In this document: piece by piece, positions 1 through 9,010 of the stretch
Layout: every line of letters begins with the position of its first letter
Position numbering within the stretch: the stretch's first letter is position 1
Source: UBA3937 sp050951585
Lineage (GTDB): Bacteria; Bacillota; Peptococcia; DRI-13; DTU073
NCBI GenBank assembly: GCA_050951585.1
Contig: JBMNJI010000006.1
Coordinates: 434,001 to 498,000 of the forward strand
Direction: 5' to 3'
DNA length: 64,000 nucleotides
The notes under the pieces: generated by a model
Seen by the model: the letters and a program-made list of their open reading frames with translations, nothing else
The model's database searches: none
What the model was told of the DNA's origin: nothing
Made by a program: the position numbers and the translations under genes

Positions 1-9
1 AATAACCGT

Positions 10-750
10 TCACATAAACAGACCGCCGTCTACCGCAATAATCTGGCCGGTAAGATAATCAGCTCCCGCTCCCGCTAAAAATACTGCTAATTCAGCAATA
101 TCTTCCGGTTTGCCCAGCCGTCCTAAAGGCACCTCGGATGCAATCTTCTCTTTAACATCGTGCGGTAGCTTGTCGGTCATGTCTGTGATGATATAACCGG
201 GTGCAATGGCATTAACCATTATACCACGAGATGACAGTTCTTTCGCAGCACTTTTTGTCAAACCGATAATCCCTGCTTTAGCGGCCGCATAATTGATTTG
301 CCCCACATTACCATGTATTCCGACCACTGAGGAAATGTTAATTATTTTTCCTTTGCGCTGTTTCATCATCGGACGCGACACTGCTCTCAGGCAATAAAAC
401 GCCGCATTAAGATTTGTTTCGATGACCTGGCTCCATTCTTCATCTTTCATCCGCATGATTAAGGTATCGCGGTTAATCCCCGCATTATTCACCAGAATAT
501 CGATGCGGCCCTCCTGCTCCACAATCTGCCGCACCATCGTCTCAACCTGCGCGGAAGAAGACACATCCGCCTGCAGACAAACCGCTTTTCCGCCCAGCTC
601 CTGAATGAGCCGCTGAACCTCTAACGCCGCTTCCGTATTTCCCTTATAATTGATGATTACTTTCGCCCCTTCCCGGGCGAGGGCTAAGGCGATGGCCCGG
701 CCAATCCCCCTCGAGGCCCCGGTTACCAAAGCAACCTGCTCAGCTAACAT
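10..750 (-). CDS. fabG: 3-oxoacyl-[acyl-carrier-protein] reductase FabG
   Basis: NADPH-dependent beta-ketoacyl-ACP reductase of type II fatty acid synthesis, a cytosolic short-chain dehydrogenase of 246 residues (normal length). Visible motifs are the Rossmann TGASRGIG (residues 10-17), NNAG (88-91), Asn114, the catalytic Ser near 141, and YAAAK with Tyr154 and Lys158. The ATG follows a strong AAAGGAGG ribosome site. It overlaps the 3' end of fabD by 11 bases, so translation is probably coupled. It is the most distal gene of the fapR-plsX-fabH-fabK-fabD-fabG run visible here; acpP and fabF would be expected beyond the left edge. Confidence 0.97.
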   Translation of the reverse strand: MLAEQVALVTGASRGIGRAIALALAREGAKVIINYKGNTEAALEVQRLIQELGGKAVCLQADVSSSAQVETMVRQIVEQEGRIDILVNNAGINRDTLIMRMKDEEWSQVIETNLNAAFYCLRAVSRPMMKQRKGKIINISSVVGIHGNVGQINYAAAKAGIIGLTKSAAKELSSRGIMVNAIAPGYIITDMTDKLPHDVKEKIASEVPLGRLGKPEDIAELAVFLAGAGADYLTGQIIAVDGGLFM

Positions 751-1705
751 ATCTTTGCGCCTCCTTTAAGGAAAGGACCGTCTTCGTCAAAGACTCCCTA
801 TCTTCTATATTATAGATTTCAACATCTTTATCAATCTTTTTAATTAAACCGCTTAACACTTTCCCCGGTCCGATTTCGATGAAAGTGTTCACACCTTCTG
901 TCAGCAATTTTTCTATCGATTGCTGCCAGAGTACGGCATGACAAACCTGTTTAACCAGATTCTCCTTAATTTCCTGGGGATCATCAGTGAAACCCGCCGT
1001 ATAATTGGCCACAACCGGGACCCAGGGACGGGAAATCAGCACTTCCTCGAGTACCTGGGCTAACCGGTGAGAGGCTGGCTGTAATAAGCTCGAATGGAAA
1101 GGACCGCTCACACTCAAAGGCACAACGCGTTTAGCCCCTCTTTCCTTCGCCAGCTCCATCGCCCGCTGGACCGCACCCACATGACCGGCGATGGCTACCT
1201 GCCCGGGGCAATTAAAGTTGGCCGGTTCCACAACTTCAGCGCCTTCTCTTGCTATCTCCGCACAGACTGCCTGCACATCCTCAATACTTAAGCCAATGAT
1301 GGCCGCCATCGTCCCCTGCCCCGGCGGCACGGCTTCCTGCATGAAAATGCCCCGCTGACGCACGAGCCCTACCGCTTCCGGGATCGTCAACGAACCAGCC
1401 GCCACTAAAGCGGTATATTCACCCAGACTGTGCCCGGCGGTATAATCCGGCCGGATTCCTTCTAGCTCCAACACCTTCAGAATGGCCGCGCTGGTAATTA
1501 AGATCGCCGGCTGTGTGTTGACCGTTAAACGCAATTCCTCCTCCGGACCGTAGAAGCAGAGCTGACTTAATAAACTATCCAGCTTCTCATCACCTTGCCG
1601 ATAAACCTTTTTGGCGATTGGATATTGCTCACATATTTCCTTCCCCATTCCCACGTATTGGGATCCCTGTCCGGGAAAAACGAAAGCGATCTTCCTGTTT
1701 TTCAT
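740..1705 (-). CDS. fabD: Malonyl-CoA:ACP transacylase FabD
   Basis: Transfers malonyl from CoA to acyl carrier protein and so supplies the elongation substrate for fatty acid synthesis. The 321-residue protein has the N-terminal PGQGSQ (11-16), the nucleophile motif GHSLGEY with Ser93, Arg118 and the catalytic His204 in GPFH. Length is typical. The ATG is preceded by GGGAG plus a second AAGG stretch. It lies 68 bases after fabK and overlaps fabG by 11 bases in the same operon. Confidence 0.97.
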   Translation of the reverse strand: MKNRKIAFVFPGQGSQYVGMGKEICEQYPIAKKVYRQGDEKLDSLLSQLCFYGPEEELRLTVNTQPAILITSAAILKVLELEGIRPDYTAGHSLGEYTALVAAGSLTIPEAVGLVRQRGIFMQEAVPPGQGTMAAIIGLSIEDVQAVCAEIAREGAEVVEPANFNCPGQVAIAGHVGAVQRAMELAKERGAKRVVPLSVSGPFHSSLLQPASHRLAQVLEEVLISRPWVPVVANYTAGFTDDPQEIKENLVKQVCHAVLWQQSIEKLLTEGVNTFIEIGPGKVLSGLIKKIDKDVEIYNIEDRESLTKTVLSLKEAQRYVS

Positions 1706-1773
1706 CCTTCTACTCCCTTACTTAATATTTTCAAGCAGTGTATGATCATCAAGCAGTTTTTATTTTCATCCGG

Positions 1774-2718
1774 TTAGCGGATTATTTCGGCGGGGCGTTT
1801 TTGCATTACGGCCACTGCTTCGGCAACAATCCCCCTGATTATCTCCCGGGCCGGTTGCACCTTTGTCACCATTGCCGCAACCTGTCCGGCCATCAAAGAG
1901 CCCATCTGCGTGTCACCCTCGAGCACAGCCGCCCGTAACCGGCCGACCCCCAAGGCCTCTAATTCTTTTTCCGCGGCACCTTCTTTAATTAAGCGGGCAT
2001 ACTCCTGGGTCAGCTCATTCTTCAGGACCCGCACATAATGTCCGTTGTACCCGGTTAGAACCGTATCCCTGTCTTTGGACTTTAAAACCGCATTTTTATA
2101 ATTCTCATGCACGATACATTCCTCGGCACAGATAAAACGTGTCCCCATCTGCACACCTTCCGCTCCCATACAAAGCACCGCGGCCAACTGCCGCCCATCG
2201 GCTATACCCCCGGCGGCAATGACCGGAAGATCAACCGCATCAACGACCTGCGGCAATAAGGCCATCGTGGTTAAATCCCCAACATGTCCGCCGCATTCCA
2301 TCCCTTCGGCAATTACAGCATCAACACCCAGCTTCTCCATCCTTTTGGCAAGAGCAACCGAAGGAATGACCGGAATCACCTTAATCCCTTTTTCCTTCAA
2401 CTTGGGGATATGTTTGCCGGGATTCCCGGCCCCTGTCGTGATCACACTAACTCCTTCTTCCAGGACAACTTGAATTATTTCCTCCACGAAAGGAGACAGA
2501 TAGTAAACATTAACCCCAAAAGGCTTTGCGGTCAGCGACTTCGCCTTCCGAATCTGCTGCCGCACTACTTCTCCCGGTGCACTGCCGGCACCGATGATGC
2601 CCATCCCGCCTGCTTCAGATACGGCGGCGGCCAGCTCGGCCGTTGCAACCCAGGCCATTCCCCCCTGGATAATCGGATACTCAACTTGTAATAGTTTATT
2701 TAATCTGGTCTGGAACAT
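1774..2718 (-). CDS. fabK: FMN-dependent enoyl-[ACP] reductase II (FabK)
   Basis: TIM-barrel flavoprotein of the nitronate monooxygenase/FabK superfamily, 314 residues. The fatty acid operon context makes FabK, catalysing the last reductive step of elongation, far more likely than nitronate monooxygenase. Features: N-terminal YPIIQGGMAW, the conserved ECGGH with His145 and the phosphate-binding AAGGIADG near 168-175. No fabI is visible in this window. The ribosome site is GGAGGAG. It follows fabH by 33 bases. Confidence 0.95.
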   Translation of the reverse strand: MFQTRLNKLLQVEYPIIQGGMAWVATAELAAAVSEAGGMGIIGAGSAPGEVVRQQIRKAKSLTAKPFGVNVYYLSPFVEEIIQVVLEEGVSVITTGAGNPGKHIPKLKEKGIKVIPVIPSVALAKRMEKLGVDAVIAEGMECGGHVGDLTTMALLPQVVDAVDLPVIAAGGIADGRQLAAVLCMGAEGVQMGTRFICAEECIVHENYKNAVLKSKDRDTVLTGYNGHYVRVLKNELTQEYARLIKEGAAEKELEALGVGRLRAAVLEGDTQMGSLMAGQVAAMVTKVQPAREIIRGIVAEAVAVMQKRPAEIIR

Positions 2719-2751
2719 CTTCTGTTTCTCCTCCTACTTCCTCCGTTTTTC

Positions 2752-3750
2752 CTATTTCCCCCATTTTAAAACGCAAGAACCCCAGGTCAAGCCGGCCCCA
2801 AAGCCAACCAAAACTAATAAATCACCCTTCTTGATAAATCCTTTCTGGACAGCTTCCGCCAAAGCAACCGGCACCGAAGCGCTGGACATGTTGCCGTACT
2901 TATCCAGATTAACATAAACCTTCTCGTTAGAGAGCCCCAGCCTTTTTACAGCCGCATCAATAATGCGAGTGTTCGCCTGATGGGGCACGAAATAATCGAT
3001 CTCCGCGGTAGATAAGCCGGCTTTTTCAAGGCTTTTCAGCGCTGTATCGCCCATAATCTTCACTGCAAACTTAAATACTTCATTACCGTTCATGGTCAGA
3101 TAATGTTCTCCGTTTTGCACCGTTTCGAGCGTGGCCGGTTTGCGAGACCCCCCTGCCGGTAGCTTTAACAAATCAGCACCGGTCCCGTCAGAGCCCAGGT
3201 CAAAAGATAAAAGGCCAAAGCCTTCCTCCACCGGCTGTAACACCACGGCCCCTGCCCCGTCGCCAAAGAGAATACAGGTATTGCGGTCCTGCCAATTGAC
3301 AACCTTACTCATCGTTTCGGCGGCCACCACTAAGACCTTCCGGTACATCCCGGTCGCCACAAACTGACTGCCGACGGCGAGCCCATAGATAAAGCCTGAG
3401 CAGGCGGCGGAAAGATCAAAAGCCGCTGCTCTGGTGGCCCCTAATTCCTGTTGCAAAAGACAGGCTGTCGCCGGAAACAGCATATCAGGCGTAATGGTCG
3501 CAACGAGGATTAAATCCAGTTCTTCCGCCCTTATTCCCGCATCAGCCAGGGCCGCTCTTGCTGCCCTGAGCCCCAAGTCAGAGGATGCTTCATGCTCGGC
3601 TACTTTTCTTCTTTCGGAAATTCCTGTACGTGTTACAATCCATTCATCTGATGTGTCGATTGTTTTCATTAAATCCTGATTGGTAATGACCCGCTCGGGC
3701 ACCCAGGACCCTAAGCCGGTTATGCCGACTGATAGAAGGTTAGATCCCAT
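2752..3750 (-). CDS. fabH: 3-oxoacyl-ACP synthase III FabH
   Basis: Initiating condensing enzyme that joins a short acyl-CoA to malonyl-ACP. The 332-residue protein carries the full Cys-His-Asn triad: Cys117 in SAACSGF, His257 in PHQAN and Asn287 in GNMSS. Length is normal. The start has only a modest AGTAGG ribosome site. It lies 26 bases downstream of plsX, consistent with cotranscription and control by FapR. Confidence 0.97.
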   Translation of the reverse strand: MGSNLLSVGITGLGSWVPERVITNQDLMKTIDTSDEWIVTRTGISERRKVAEHEASSDLGLRAARAALADAGIRAEELDLILVATITPDMLFPATACLLQQELGATRAAAFDLSAACSGFIYGLAVGSQFVATGMYRKVLVVAAETMSKVVNWQDRNTCILFGDGAGAVVLQPVEEGFGLLSFDLGSDGTGADLLKLPAGGSRKPATLETVQNGEHYLTMNGNEVFKFAVKIMGDTALKSLEKAGLSTAEIDYFVPHQANTRIIDAAVKRLGLSNEKVYVNLDKYGNMSSASVPVALAEAVQKGFIKKGDLLVLVGFGAGLTWGSCVLKWGK

Positions 3751-3776
3751 CCATTTACCTACTTTCTCAGGAACAG

Positions 3777-4784
3777 TTATTCTTCTGCTCCCATTAGTTT
3801 TTCCATCCTTTCTGTCAGCTTATCAACGACCCCCTTTTGCACACAACGCTTCGCGGCAATGATGGCATTTTGAATTGCATAAGCCTTGGAACTGCCATGG
3901 CAGATAATACTAATCCCGTTCACCCCTAATAAAGGAGCGCCGCCATGTTCCGCATAATCTAGTCTTGCCTTAATCCCTTTAAAACCAGGCGCTAACAACA
4001 AAGCGCCGGCTTTTGTTCTGATGTTTCGCTTTAATTCCTCTTTAATCAGGCTAAAAAGTGTTCCCGCCGTACCTTCCAGGACCTTTAAAATCACATTACC
4101 GACAAAACCGTCACAAACCAGGACATCTGCGGGGCCCTGTAAAATCTCTCTTCCTTCCACATTGCCCAGAAAATTTAGATGTGGATTCTTCTTCAATATT
4201 TCGTGCACTGTGAGAACCAGTTCGCTTCCTTTGGTCTCTTCCGTTCCATTGCTGACTAAACCAACTGCCGGATTTGCTACGCCTATAATCTCCTCCGCAT
4301 AGATACTACCCATCAGGGCAAACTGCACAAGATTTTCCGGTTTACAGTCCGCATTCGCCCCGGCATCCAGCAATAATTTGGGTTTTTCCGCACCCGGGAT
4401 CACCGTGGCAATGGCCGGGCGCTCAACCCCTTTGATCCGTCCCAAGCCAAACAGGGAGGCGGCCAGTTGGGCCCCGGTACTCCCGGCCGAAATAAACGCA
4501 TCCCCTTCTTTTTCCTTCACCAGCCGAGCAGCCACAGTAATGGAGGCATCCTTTTTCCGGCGGTAAGCCTGGGCCGGATGTTCATCCATGGTAATTACTT
4601 CCTCACAATGATGGATCGTCAGGCGGTCCCGGTCGTAGCTTTCCGGTAAATATTGGCGGATCGCCGTTTCCCGGCCGACCAAAATAATATGTAATTCCGG
4701 ATCTGCCTGAAGGACCTGCAAAGCACCTTGCACGATTTCTTGCGGAGCATAATCTCCGCCCATGGCATCAACAACGATTTTCAA
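3777..4784 (-). CDS. plsX: Phosphate acyltransferase PlsX
   Basis: Makes acyl-phosphate from acyl-ACP for PlsY and so links fatty acid to phospholipid synthesis; peripheral at the membrane. The 335 residues open with the family signature VVDAMGGDYAP and contain SAGSTGA and a DGFVGN motif. The start codon is TTG at 4784, chosen because AAGGGGG lies at proper spacing and no ATG is available. The gene begins 13 bases after fapR, the usual fapR-plsX pairing in Firmicutes. Confidence 0.96.
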   Translation of the reverse strand: MKIVVDAMGGDYAPQEIVQGALQVLQADPELHIILVGRETAIRQYLPESYDRDRLTIHHCEEVITMDEHPAQAYRRKKDASITVAARLVKEKEGDAFISAGSTGAQLAASLFGLGRIKGVERPAIATVIPGAEKPKLLLDAGANADCKPENLVQFALMGSIYAEEIIGVANPAVGLVSNGTEETKGSELVLTVHEILKKNPHLNFLGNVEGREILQGPADVLVCDGFVGNVILKVLEGTAGTLFSLIKEELKRNIRTKAGALLLAPGFKGIKARLDYAEHGGAPLLGVNGISIICHGSSKAYAIQNAIIAAKRCVQKGVVDKLTERMEKLMGAEE

Positions 4785-4797
4785 ATGTCAAACCCCC

Positions 4798-5385
4798 TTA
4801 TCTGGCCACAAAAATAAATTTGCCCATAAAAACTTCCTCTGTCCCCACCTTCGAAACAACCTTAATCAAATATTTGTTTATTTTTTTCCGCGCCAAAAAG
4901 GCATGGGCCACAATCCGTTCATTTAAATATACCGGCCGGCGGAAACGAATCCGGGCATTACCGGTTAAGACTATCTCCGCGTCAATTAACGCGGCCGCCA
5001 GTCGATTCGCCTGGGAAAAGATATAATCGCCACTGCATACTTTGCTTTTTTCGGCAACCATCGCCGGAGTAACCTCTAATACAGAGGTGGCAAATTGACC
5101 TAATTCAACCTCCAATAATTCACCCATAATTTCATCGGCGGCCATGGAACGCACTTTCTGATGCACCTGTTCGGCCACCTCTTTCGTTCTTTTACGCAGT
5201 TCCGGTATGCCTAATTGAGCCCGATCAAGCCGAATAGTCTGCACGGAAACGGCAAAATAAACAGCCAGCTCTTCATCAGTCACAAAAGGATTTTCCATAA
5301 TCATTCTGTGCAATTGCCTCTGCCGTTCTTCTTTACTGAATTTCTCATTGCGACAATCCGCTAATCTATTGCCCATTTCTGTCAT
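4798..5385 (-). CDS. fapR: Fatty acid and phospholipid biosynthesis transcriptional repressor FapR
   Basis: In characterised Firmicutes FapR represses fab and pls genes and is released by malonyl-CoA. The 195-residue protein has an N-terminal helix-turn-helix (about 15-65, with TDEELAVYFAVSVQTIRLDR) and a C-terminal hot-dog ligand domain (about 85-195, with SQANRLAAALIDAE). It is the first gene of the lipid operon. A candidate FapR operator lies just upstream, overlapping the inferred transcription start, so autoregulation together with the downstream fab genes is likely. Confidence 0.95.
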   Translation of the reverse strand: MTEMGNRLADCRNEKFSKEERQRQLHRMIMENPFVTDEELAVYFAVSVQTIRLDRAQLGIPELRKRTKEVAEQVHQKVRSMAADEIMGELLEVELGQFATSVLEVTPAMVAEKSKVCSGDYIFSQANRLAAALIDAEIVLTGNARIRFRRPVYLNERIVAHAFLARKKINKYLIKVVSKVGTEEVFMGKFIFVAR

Positions 5386-5415
5386 TCCTCTTCTCTCCTT
5401 ATTTATTACCAGGTC

Positions 5416-5432
5416 TCAATACCTAGTATAAA
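5416..5432 (-). promoter_or_regulatory. Candidate FapR operator
   Basis: A 17-base imperfect palindrome centred on ATACCTAGTAT. It matches about 13 of 17 positions of the FapR operator consensus as remembered (TTAGTAC-CT-GTACTAA type). It lies immediately downstream of the -10 box, at the expected start of transcription, a position that suits repression. The operator sequence is recalled, not computed. Confidence 0.6.
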
Positions 5433-5445
5433 TATCTCCACACTT

Positions 5446-5474
5446 AGTATAATTACTTTGGGTTTTTTATGCAA
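5446..5474 (-). promoter_or_regulatory. Sigma-A promoter of the fapR-plsX-fab operon
   Basis: On the minus strand TTGCAT (5469-5474) is separated by exactly 17 bases from TATACT (5446-5451). Transcription would start near 5439, about 55 bases upstream of the fapR ATG and directly over the candidate FapR operator. The rpmF terminator lies just upstream, so the lipid operon appears to be an independent unit. Confidence 0.75.
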
Positions 5475-5498
5475 GTGTTTTTTAGAAAATATTTTTGC

Positions 5499-5530
5499 AA
5501 AAAAAAGAAGACCTCAGGATTTAGGCCTTC
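5499..5530 (-). terminator. Rho-independent terminator of the DUF177-rpmF unit
   Basis: On the minus strand an 8-bp stem (GAAGGCCT with AGGTCTTC, one G-T pair) with an 8-base loop is followed by eight T. It lies 23 bases after the rpmF stop and before the fapR promoter. Confidence 0.8.
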
Positions 5531-5552
5531 TCTTTTAACACATTTTCTTGTC

Positions 5553-5738
5553 CTATTCTGCTTTCTGAGCAACAACCTCACGATTATCATAATAACCGCA
5601 AGAGGGGCAAACCCGGTGTGGCTGCTTCAGCTCATGACATTTTGGACATTCATTAAATTTGGGGGCTTCTATTTTCATTATCTCAGCCCTTCTCCGACGG
5701 TTCCTGGCTTTAGAACGACGGTTCTGTGGTACTCCCAT
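5553..5738 (-). CDS. rpmF: 50S ribosomal protein bL32
   Basis: Large-subunit protein bL32, 61 residues. The start at 5738 gives the family N terminus MGVPQNRRSKARNRRRR and has GGAGG seven bases upstream; an in-frame extension to 5771 is not supported. It carries the zinc-ribbon pairs CPKC and CPSC, so this is the zinc-containing form. It follows the DUF177 gene, a pairing conserved across bacteria. Confidence 0.95.
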   Translation of the reverse strand: MGVPQNRRSKARNRRRRAEIMKIEAPKFNECPKCHELKQPHRVCPSCGYYDNREVVAQKAE

Positions 5739-5799
5739 TATACCCACCTCCAATTCACTATACTCCACCAATAAATACGAAAACTAAACTTATCACGGT

Positions 5800-6330
5800 T
5801 TAGGGATTTAACTTCTTGCGCAATTCTGTTAACACGGCAAAACGCGGATCCGGTTGCTGTTTTGAACAAGCGCAGTGAGCCTCTTTCAGGTTCTGCCCGC
5901 AGTTCGGACATAGACCCGGACAATCATCCTGACATAGCACACGCATCGGGATCCCAAGTAGTAGCGTTTCCTGCAGAATCGGCTGTAATTCCAGCCAGTC
6001 CTCATGCAAAAAGGTTACTGTCGGGCTACTGTTTGTCTGGGCTTCGTCAAAGTATTTATCCCGCTCTTCTTCATGACAGTATTGCTCGGTCGCTTCCAGT
6101 TCCAAAGATACAGATACGGGATCCAGACATCTGCTGCACGTAAGTTGCACTTCCGTTTGGATGTGCAGCACCAGGTCAAGAAAATCGCCGCCTGTATTCG
6201 TGATATAACCCTGTACGATAATTGGTTTGGTAAAGGAAAGATCCCCCAATTCAGGCCAGGCAGTAAGTGTATAGTTAAAATCCTCCCGAGCCCCGGGTTC
6301 TTTACGCAACCTGCCAATAAAGATTTTCAT
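5800..6330 (-). CDS. yceD: DUF177 domain protein (YceD family)
   Basis: YceD/DUF177 protein of 176 residues, conserved upstream of rpmF; the family is linked to 23S rRNA accumulation or large-subunit assembly. The sequence shows the family's cysteine clusters: one CSRC pair in the middle and a C-terminal CPGLCPNCG preceded by CQDDC, probably a metal-binding knuckle. The ATG at 6330 is chosen over the upstream GTG because AGGGGTG lies at good spacing. Confidence 0.88.
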   Translation of the reverse strand: MKIFIGRLRKEPGAREDFNYTLTAWPELGDLSFTKPIIVQGYITNTGGDFLDLVLHIQTEVQLTCSRCLDPVSVSLELEATEQYCHEEERDKYFDEAQTNSSPTVTFLHEDWLELQPILQETLLLGIPMRVLCQDDCPGLCPNCGQNLKEAHCACSKQQPDPRFAVLTELRKKLNP

Positions 6331-6437
6331 GCGCACACCCCTGTTAATAAGTAAGCCACTCTATTATACAAATCTCTTTGCCGCCTGTCAAGAACGATGC
6401 GCTGCAATTTTTCCTATTGCAACCACTTACCGTCCGA

Positions 6438-7433
6438 TTAGCCGATGGACTGACAGGCCGTGATCGCCACCGTATTCACGATATCCTCCACACTGCAGCC
6501 TCTGGACAAATCATTAACGGGTTTAGCCATGCCTTGAAGAATCGGCCCATATGCTTCCGCCCCGCCCAAACGCTGCACTAATTTATAACCGATATTCCCC
6601 GCCTGCAGGTCAGGGAAAACAAGAATATTGGCATAACCGGCCACATTACTGCCGGGAGCCTTGGATTGGCCAACCTTAGGTACAATTGCGGCATCGGCCT
6701 GTAATTCTCCATCCACAACCAGTTGCGGATCTTTTTCCTTCGTCAGCCGCAATGCCTCTGTAACCTTGTCTACCAGTTCATGTTTGGCACTGCCTTTGGT
6801 GGAGAAAGACAGCATGGCCACTTTCGGTTCGAAGCCGACTAATGCTCTGGCCGTCCGGGCGGAGACCACGGCGATCTCAGCCAGTTGCTCGGCGGTAGGA
6901 TTGGGATTCACGGCACAATCGGCAAAGAGCATAATCCCCTCCGCACCATATTCCTTTTTGGGACTGACCATAATAAAGGCCCCGGATACCGAGGAGATTC
7001 CCGGTGCTGTCTTAAGAATCTGCAAAGCCGGACGCAGAACATCACCGGTCGTATTCTGAGCCCCGGCAACCATCCCGTCCGCTTCCCCTTTATACATCAT
7101 CATGGAACCAAAATAAAGGGTGTTTTTTAATAATGCCCGAGCTTGTTCTTCCGTCAAACCCTTCTTTTTTCTCATCTCATATAAGCCTGCGGCATATTCC
7201 GAAAACTTGTCTGATTCAACCGGATCAATAACCGTGATCTTAGAAAGGTCAGTGCCTACTTTTTCCGCCACTGTCTTTACTTCGGCCTGTTTACCAAGTA
7301 AAATTATCTTGGCAATACCTTCCTTCGTAATTATTCCGGCGGCAGTTACCGTACGTTCTTCCGTCCCTTCCGCTAAAATGATAGTCCGCTGATTTTTCAC
7401 AGCCTTTGCCCTGATTTCCTCAACAATACCCAT
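6438..7433 (-). CDS. pta: Phosphate acetyltransferase
   Basis: Interconverts acetyl-CoA and acetyl phosphate. The 331 residues match the short Pta form with no N-terminal regulatory domain. Recognisable stretches are ILAEGTEERT near the N terminus, DGMVAGAQNTT in the middle and SKAPGSNVAGYANILVFPDL near the C terminus. No acetate kinase gene is adjacent, unlike many relatives. It has its own promoter facing left from the pta/tmcAL intergenic region. Confidence 0.96.
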   Translation of the reverse strand: MGIVEEIRAKAVKNQRTIILAEGTEERTVTAAGIITKEGIAKIILLGKQAEVKTVAEKVGTDLSKITVIDPVESDKFSEYAAGLYEMRKKKGLTEEQARALLKNTLYFGSMMMYKGEADGMVAGAQNTTGDVLRPALQILKTAPGISSVSGAFIMVSPKKEYGAEGIMLFADCAVNPNPTAEQLAEIAVVSARTARALVGFEPKVAMLSFSTKGSAKHELVDKVTEALRLTKEKDPQLVVDGELQADAAIVPKVGQSKAPGSNVAGYANILVFPDLQAGNIGYKLVQRLGGAEAYGPILQGMAKPVNDLSRGCSVEDIVNTVAITACQSIG

Positions 7434-7504
7434 TTATAAACCCTTCCTTTCGCTTTTTCTCTCTATGTTCTCGCACAAGTTTTTAGTAGAGATATTTAAT
7501 TTCT

Positions 7505-7534
7505 ATTTTACTGCTCTTTTAGTTGTTTAGTCAA
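7505..7534 (-). promoter_or_regulatory. Candidate sigma-A promoter of pta
   Basis: On the minus strand TTGACT (7529-7534) and TAAAAT (7505-7510) are 18 bases apart, about 70 bases upstream of the pta ATG. The region is shared with the divergent tmcAL gene. Confidence 0.55.
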
Positions 7535-7573
7535 AACTTTTTCATAAATTTTCCGTGAGGAGTTGTTTTTTAA

Positions 7574-8863
7574 ATGAATGTGCTCGGAATTGTCGCCGAA
7601 TATAACCCCTTCCATAACGGACACCTCTATCATTTGCAAAAGGCTCGCCAAGAAGCACAGGCTGATTATGTCATCTGTGTAATGAGCGGAAATTTTGTCC
7701 AAAGAGGCGAACCGGCTCTGCTGGATAAATGGGCCCGGGCCAAAATGGCCTTAAGCCAGGGGGTGGATCTAGTCTTTGAACTGCCGGTTCTTTATGCTAC
7801 GCGCAGTGCCTACTGGTTTGCCAAAGGCGGCATTCTGTCCCTTGCCCGGACGGGGCTGGTTACGCACGTCGCCTTCGGCGTGGAAACACCCGAACCGGCC
7901 TTGCTACAGGAAATTGCCCTGCTTCTAGCCCAGGAACCGCCTGCCTTCCGCGACCTTCTCCGGCAAGGTCTGAAGGAAGGGCTCTCTTTTCCGCGGGCCC
8001 GCGCAAAAGCCCTTTTCCCCAGGCACCGTGAACAGCAAGAGCTCCTTGATAACCCCAATAATGTGCTCGCTCTCTCATACCTGCAAGTTTTGCAGGAAGA
8101 ACAATCGCCTCTGATCCCGATCATGCTGGAACGCCAGGGAAGTGCTTACCTTGATGATACCTTAAAAGAAGGGGTCCTGCCCAGTGCTACGGCTTTGCGC
8201 CACAAACTTACCGAAAATGCCGCCGCTGAAAGAACAGATAATCCTGCCATTACTGATGCTTTCTTCAGCAATTTAAACAATTTGTCCGCATATCTGCCAC
8301 CAGCTACGGTGCAAATCCTGGAAAACGAGTATCTGGCCGGGAAAACACCGGTCTCTCTTCAGGATCTCGACTCCATCCTCTTAACCCTCCTGCGCCGGAC
8401 CACCAAAAAAGACTTACAGCAAATCGTTGATGTCTCCGAAGGCCTAGAAAACCGTATCGCGAAAAGCGCCGCCCAATGTCATAACCTGACCGACTTTCTC
8501 GCCAGTCTGAAAACAAAAAGGTACACCTATACCAGACTGCAAAGATTCCTCATCCACCTGCTGTTAAACTATACGAAAAGCGAAAACGATTTTCTGAAAG
8601 ACGGTCCTCCCTATCTCCGTCTGCTCGGTTATACCCCCAAAGGACAGGAATTACTAAAGCTGAGCAAAAAAAAGGCAAGGGTACCGGTGATTATTAAAGG
8701 AAGCCAGATCAATAAATACCTACCAACCGACCCCATCCTGCATCGTTTTTGGGAGTATGATGTCCGGGCCACCAACTTATATACCTTACTATATCCCCAA
8801 ATATCCACACGACACGGCAATCTTGATTATCTACAACGACCCGTCTTCTATACCAAAGACTAG
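7574..8863 (+). CDS. tmcAL: tRNA(Met) cytidine acetate ligase TmcAL (YlbM)
   Basis: ATP- and acetate-dependent enzyme that forms N4-acetylcytidine at the wobble position of elongator tRNA-Met in Bacillus. The 429-residue protein starts with VAEYNPFHNGH, the nucleotidyltransferase HxGH signature (His14, His17), followed by MSGNFVQRGEPA. Length matches the family. GAGGAG precedes the ATG. It is transcribed away from pta, whose product helps set acetate and acetyl-phosphate levels; the functional link is inference. Confidence 0.95.
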   Translation: MNVLGIVAEYNPFHNGHLYHLQKARQEAQADYVICVMSGNFVQRGEPALLDKWARAKMALSQGVDLVFELPVLYATRSAYWFAKGGILSLARTGLVTHVAFGVETPEPALLQEIALLLAQEPPAFRDLLRQGLKEGLSFPRARAKALFPRHREQQELLDNPNNVLALSYLQVLQEEQSPLIPIMLERQGSAYLDDTLKEGVLPSATALRHKLTENAAAERTDNPAITDAFFSNLNNLSAYLPPATVQILENEYLAGKTPVSLQDLDSILLTLLRRTTKKDLQQIVDVSEGLENRIAKSAAQCHNLTDFLASLKTKRYTYTRLQRFLIHLLLNYTKSENDFLKDGPPYLRLLGYTPKGQELLKLSKKKARVPVIIKGSQINKYLPTDPILHRFWEYDVRATNLYTLLYPQISTRHGNLDYLQRPVFYTKD

Positions 8864-8970
8864 AGATTAAACCTGCTAATCCGCAGGTCTAGCCACAAGC
8901 TTCTTCCCTATATTACTCATACAGAGATGATGCGCAAAGAATCATCCATGAAGATGGGAAGGGGTTTTTT

Positions 8971-9009
8971 ATGCCGAGAATACGCAAAAGACCTGCCAGC
9001 CGAATTTAA
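8971..9009 (+). other. Mini-ORF or detached N terminus immediately before ylbJ
   Basis: A 12-codon reading frame (MPRIRKRPASRI) with a good ribosome site (GGGAAGGGG, six bases before the ATG) stops at TAA one base before the first well-placed in-frame ATG of ylbJ. Removing one T from the ATTTAA stretch would fuse this basic peptide to the first YlbJ membrane segment, giving a natural positive-inside N terminus. It is either a coupled leader peptide or the true start of ylbJ separated by a one-base insertion. Confidence 0.5.
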
Positions 9010-9010
9010 C

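Noticed and set aside
8871..8888. ACCTGC/GCAGGT hairpin between tmcAL and ylbJ
   Set aside because: Only six base pairs and no T tract; not a credible terminator.
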